From assembly GCF_000292915.1 (NCBI RefSeq), contig NC_018514.1, positions 434,001 through 498,000 on the forward strand: a stretch of DNA of 64,000 nucleotides, read 5' to 3'. Positions 61,664 to 64,000 of the stretch are shown piece by piece. The notes beneath the pieces were generated by a model. That model saw only the letters and a list, made by a program, of their open reading frames with translations, ran no database searches and was not told the DNA's origin. Each line of letters starts with the position of its first letter. Within the stretch, counting starts at the first letter, position 1. A program made the translations under genes and the position numbers. The DNA is from Burkholderia cepacia GG4 (GTDB lineage: Bacteria > Pseudomonadota > Gammaproteobacteria > Burkholderiales > Burkholderiaceae).

Positions 61664-62299
61664 CACCGCAAACACCTGCTTGCTCCCTCGCTGCTCGCGA
61701 GCGCCTTGCTACTGAGCGCCGGCCAGGCGCTGGCCGGCGCCGACCTGAGCGTGAGTGGCCGCATCCAGCCCGGCGCCTGCAGTCTGGCGCTGGGCAATGG
61801 CGGCACCATCGATCTGGGCACGATTTCGCCCAAGGATCTGAAGGAAGACGAGGCAACCGTCTTTGACCAGCATGAGATTTCACTGGGTATCCACTGCCAG
61901 GCGCCCACCAAAGTTGCCTTTCGGGCACTCGATAATCGCGCAGGAACGGCGCTTGACGGATATTGGTTCGGCTTGGGTGCATCTGGCGGCAAGAGCGTTG
62001 GCAGGTACAGCCTCGTGCCTAGGAGCCGCGTTGGCGATGGCGCTGAGCTCGTCCACTTGATGAAATCGGACGGTGGTGCCTGGAAGGTGCCGCCAGGTGG
62101 TAGTACTGCGACGACCTGGGGTATCGATCCGTCCGTGCTTTCCTCGTGGGCGGAGCCTGGCCAGACCTTGCCGCAGGCATTCCGGAACATCAGCAGTAGG
62201 CTAGGCTTCTACATCCAGATAGCCCCCACCAAAGACCTTGACCTGAGCCAGCAAGTCCCCATCGACGGCTCCGCCACGATGGAGCTGATTTACCTGTAG
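61661..62299 (+). CDS. DUF1120 fimbrial subunit, copy 5
   Basis: A 212-residue subunit. The signal peptide is residues 1-25 (LLASALLLSAGQALA). LSVSGRIQPGACSLALGNGG and IDLGTISPKDLKED follow, the second Cys is in GIHCQAPTKVAFRALDNRAGT, and the C-terminus is ATMELIYL. It is the last subunit gene before the chaperone, 144 bases away. The three copies 3-5 are closely related, and 4 and 5 are the most recent pair. Confidence 0.88.
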   Translation: MHRKHLLAPSLLASALLLSAGQALAGADLSVSGRIQPGACSLALGNGGTIDLGTISPKDLKEDEATVFDQHEISLGIHCQAPTKVAFRALDNRAGTALDGYWFGLGASGGKSVGRYSLVPRSRVGDGAELVHLMKSDGGAWKVPPGGSTATTWGIDPSVLSSWAEPGQTLPQAFRNISSRLGFYIQIAPTKDLDLSQQVPIDGSATMELIYL

Positions 62300-62443
62300 T
62301 GCCCACTCGTCACGAATATCGCACCTAGCGTCGGCAACCGCGCCGACGCGGCGATCGATCACGCCGCCCCTCGCATTTCCTCGCCCTCCGGGGCGTATCG
62401 GGCATTCGCGTCCTTTAAATTCATTTGCATCGGATACCTAATC

Positions 62444-63229
62444 ATGTTTGGCCGTTTCACGCGTTTCCCGTCATGGTCAGCATCCCATGTCCGGTCTTTT
62501 TCGTCGCGCCGGTACGCATTCACGAAGGCCGTTCTGACAGGCGGACTGCCGATCTTCCTGAGCGTGCCGACCATTGCGGCGGCCTCGGGCGTCCTGCCTG
62601 AATCGTCCGTGGTGATCCTGAACGAGGCGGACGGCGAAGTCACCATGAACGTGAAGAACACGGAGTCGATTCCGCTGTTGCTGCATACGACCATACAGAA
62701 CACGCCGGACGACCAGGAACTGCTGGTCGTGGCGGTGCCGCCGGTGAGCCGGGTAGAAGGCCAGGATACCCAGTTGGTGCGTTTTCTGCTGCAAAGCCCG
62801 GCGCCACTGCGGGTGCAGCGGCTCAAGCGCGTGACGTTCGAGGGCATCCCGCCCAAAGGCCCGGACGGCAAGGCGCGCATCAGCATGACGGTCCGCCAGA
62901 ACCTGCCACTGATCGTGCATCCCGCCACGCTCGCGAAGCACGCGTCTCCATGGACGCTGCTGCAGTGGTCGGTGGCCGACGGCAAGCTGCGCGTGCGCAA
63001 CGATAGCCCGTATGTGGTGCGTCTGGGGCAAGGTGTGCAACTCCTGCCGGACAAGACCGCTGTGGATCTGGGTAAGACTTATGTGCTTCCCGAAAGCACC
63101 GTGGAGGTCTCGTTGCCGCCGGGGGCGGGGGCACGGGCAACCGGCGTCAAGCTGTCGCCCGCGACGATCTACGGATACGAGGTCGACACCTACGACGCGC
63201 CGCTCGTCAACGCAGCGGCGCAACCGTAA
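62444..63229 (+). CDS. Periplasmic pilus chaperone (PapD-like)
   Basis: A 261-residue chaperone. The first 46 residues are a long export region (TKAVLTGGLPIFLSVPTIAAA). Domain 1 starts at VVILNEADGEVTMNVKNTE, has the PPVSRVEGQDTQLVRF segment, and includes RISMTVRQNLPLIVHP, which matches the conserved F1-G1 chaperone strand. Domain 2 follows at WTLLQWSVADGKLRVRNDSPYVV (in parts). It hands subunits to the usher by donor-strand complementation. Its stop overlaps the usher start (TAATG). Confidence 0.87.
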   Translation: MFGRFTRFPSWSASHVRSFSSRRYAFTKAVLTGGLPIFLSVPTIAAASGVLPESSVVILNEADGEVTMNVKNTESIPLLLHTTIQNTPDDQELLVVAVPPVSRVEGQDTQLVRFLLQSPAPLRVQRLKRVTFEGIPPKGPDGKARISMTVRQNLPLIVHPATLAKHASPWTLLQWSVADGKLRVRNDSPYVVRLGQGVQLLPDKTAVDLGKTYVLPESTVEVSLPPGAGARATGVKLSPATIYGYEVDTYDAPLVNAAAQP

Positions 63230-64000
63230 TGCAGCTTGACCGTGACACGTGCCGAAGACGGCGCCAACGCGAGTCGAGTGCGTACTGCAGTGGGACGGCC
63301 GCGTCGCTGTTGATGCTGCTGGCGGGTGCCTATCCGCCACGGGCACATGCTCAGGCGGTAGCGCCGCCCGACGCAGTGCCTGCATCGCAAACGACGGCCG
63401 AGTCGGTCGCTGCGGATGCGGCCTTCGACACGGGCATCCTGCAGCAGCGCGGGCTGGATCCGCAGATCGCCGACTATTTTCGCTCCGCGCCGCGTTATCG
63501 GCCTGGCCGCAGCAGCGTTGTTGTGTACGTCAACGACATTCGGCGCGGGCGGATCAATACGCGGTTCGACGAAGACGGCGCACTGTGCTTCGACAAAACC
63601 TTCCTTGGGGCGGCCGGCCTGGTCGTGCCCGACGCGAAGTACGCGGTGGACGGCGATGTCGGCCCCGACACCTGCTACGACTTCGTGCGTGCCTTCCCCG
63701 GCACGGACGTGACGCTCAAGCCTGGGCGGGAAGAAGTGCGGCTGGTCGTGCCGACCGCGGCGTTGCGTCAGGCGGTGGCGGACTTCTCCGGCTACAGCCG
63801 GGGTGGCAATGCGGCGCTGCTCAACTACGAGCTGATGGCCATGCGCAGCGAAGCGAGTGGCATGCCGGGCTCGCACTTCCTGTCGCTCAATTCCGAACTC
63901 GGCGTGAACGCAGGCGACTGGATCCTGCGCAGCCGTGCCTACTCGCAAAGTCAGGATCACTCAGGGTTTCAAAGCCGACACCTCTATGCCTACGGCCAGC
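63229..64000 (+). CDS. Outer-membrane usher, N-terminal part (runs off window)
   Basis: The first 257 residues of a FimD/PapC-type usher. Residues about 24-41 form a hydrophobic signal (SLLMLLAGAYPPRAHA). The N-terminal subunit-binding domain includes FDTGILQQRGLDPQIADYF (residues about 64-82), SVVVYVNDIRRGRI, and the conserved Cys pair in ALCFDK and DTCYDF. The beta-barrel starts near residue 205 (YELMAMRSE). The ATG overlaps the chaperone stop by one base. The adhesin, if present, would be downstream of the window. Confidence 0.88.
   Translation, partial: MQLDRDTCRRRRQRESSAYCSGTAASLLMLLAGAYPPRAHAQAVAPPDAVPASQTTAESVAADAAFDTGILQQRGLDPQIADYFRSAPRYRPGRSSVVVYVNDIRRGRINTRFDEDGALCFDKTFLGAAGLVVPDAKYAVDGDVGPDTCYDFVRAFPGTDVTLKPGREEVRLVVPTAALRQAVADFSGYSRGGNAALLNYELMAMRSEASGMPGSHFLSLNSELGVNAGDWILRSRAYSQSQDHSGFQSRHLYAYGQ

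Overview
The window is dense, very GC-rich DNA with strong GC-third-position coding bias. Its gene content (MocR, LysR and AraC regulators, DUF1120 fimbriae, a bifunctional NadM-Nudix protein beside NadV, OprB porin, DUF3088, DUF4142) fits a Burkholderia, most likely of the B. cepacia complex. The many accessory genes, decayed genes and second copies of core genes suggest a secondary chromosome. The species and replicon assignments are inference. No rRNA, tRNA, CRISPR array or intact prophage was recognised.

Bases 1-7500: the end of a DUF4178 / small lipoprotein / SpeD polyamine operon, a DJ-1/PfpI protein, an SRPBCC protein, an NAD salvage pair (nadM-Nudix fusion and nadV) behind a good sigma-70 promoter, and a MocR regulator divergent from an EamA exporter across a perfect palindrome. 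Bases 7500-15000 form an unusual minus-strand block: a secreted PHB depolymerase, a phasin-like helical protein, three tandem paralogues of an unrecognised cytoplasmic family, two DUF2589 proteins and a GH24 lysozyme, with a NarL-type regulator divergent from the block. A decayed beta-propeller fragment interrupts it.

Bases 15000-25100: a five-gene cystine importer / MetC / DUF3088 operon, lysA with divergent lysR, GNAT, DUF4142 and HAD genes, and a YefM-YoeB toxin-antitoxin pair with TGTACA-type operators. Bases 25100-38900: an orphan pair of F1-ATPase subunits (gamma, epsilon) divergent from a PhaC-like hydrolase across an Anr/FNR-type palindrome, a YcaQ-type glycosylase, an MFS exporter, trehalase, an OprB porin, and an NRAMP-related transporter preceded by two short ORFs with good ribosome sites.

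Bases 38900-49000 are a mosaic of regulators and decayed genes: two divergent LuxR solos, a type III secretion SctV pseudogene, an AsnB-type amidotransferase, a truncated VirB1-like transglycosylase, a stand-alone OmpR-type winged helix, and a Fic fragment fused at a deletion scar to a molybdenum hydroxylase operon.

Bases 49000-57120 hold the most interesting locus. A near-consensus sigma-54 promoter lies upstream of five exported proteins, four of them low-complexity (Gly/Ser/Thr/Asn-rich or Pro/Ala/Lys-repeat), separated by structured intergenic RNA, and followed by a sigma-54 activator gene with a degenerate receiver. I could not assign this to a known system; it looks like a candidate extracellular fibre or matrix system. 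Bases 57200-64000 carry an IS3-family remnant, then a chaperone-usher pilus cluster with five tandem DUF1120 subunits, a PapD-type chaperone and the start of the usher, which runs off the window.
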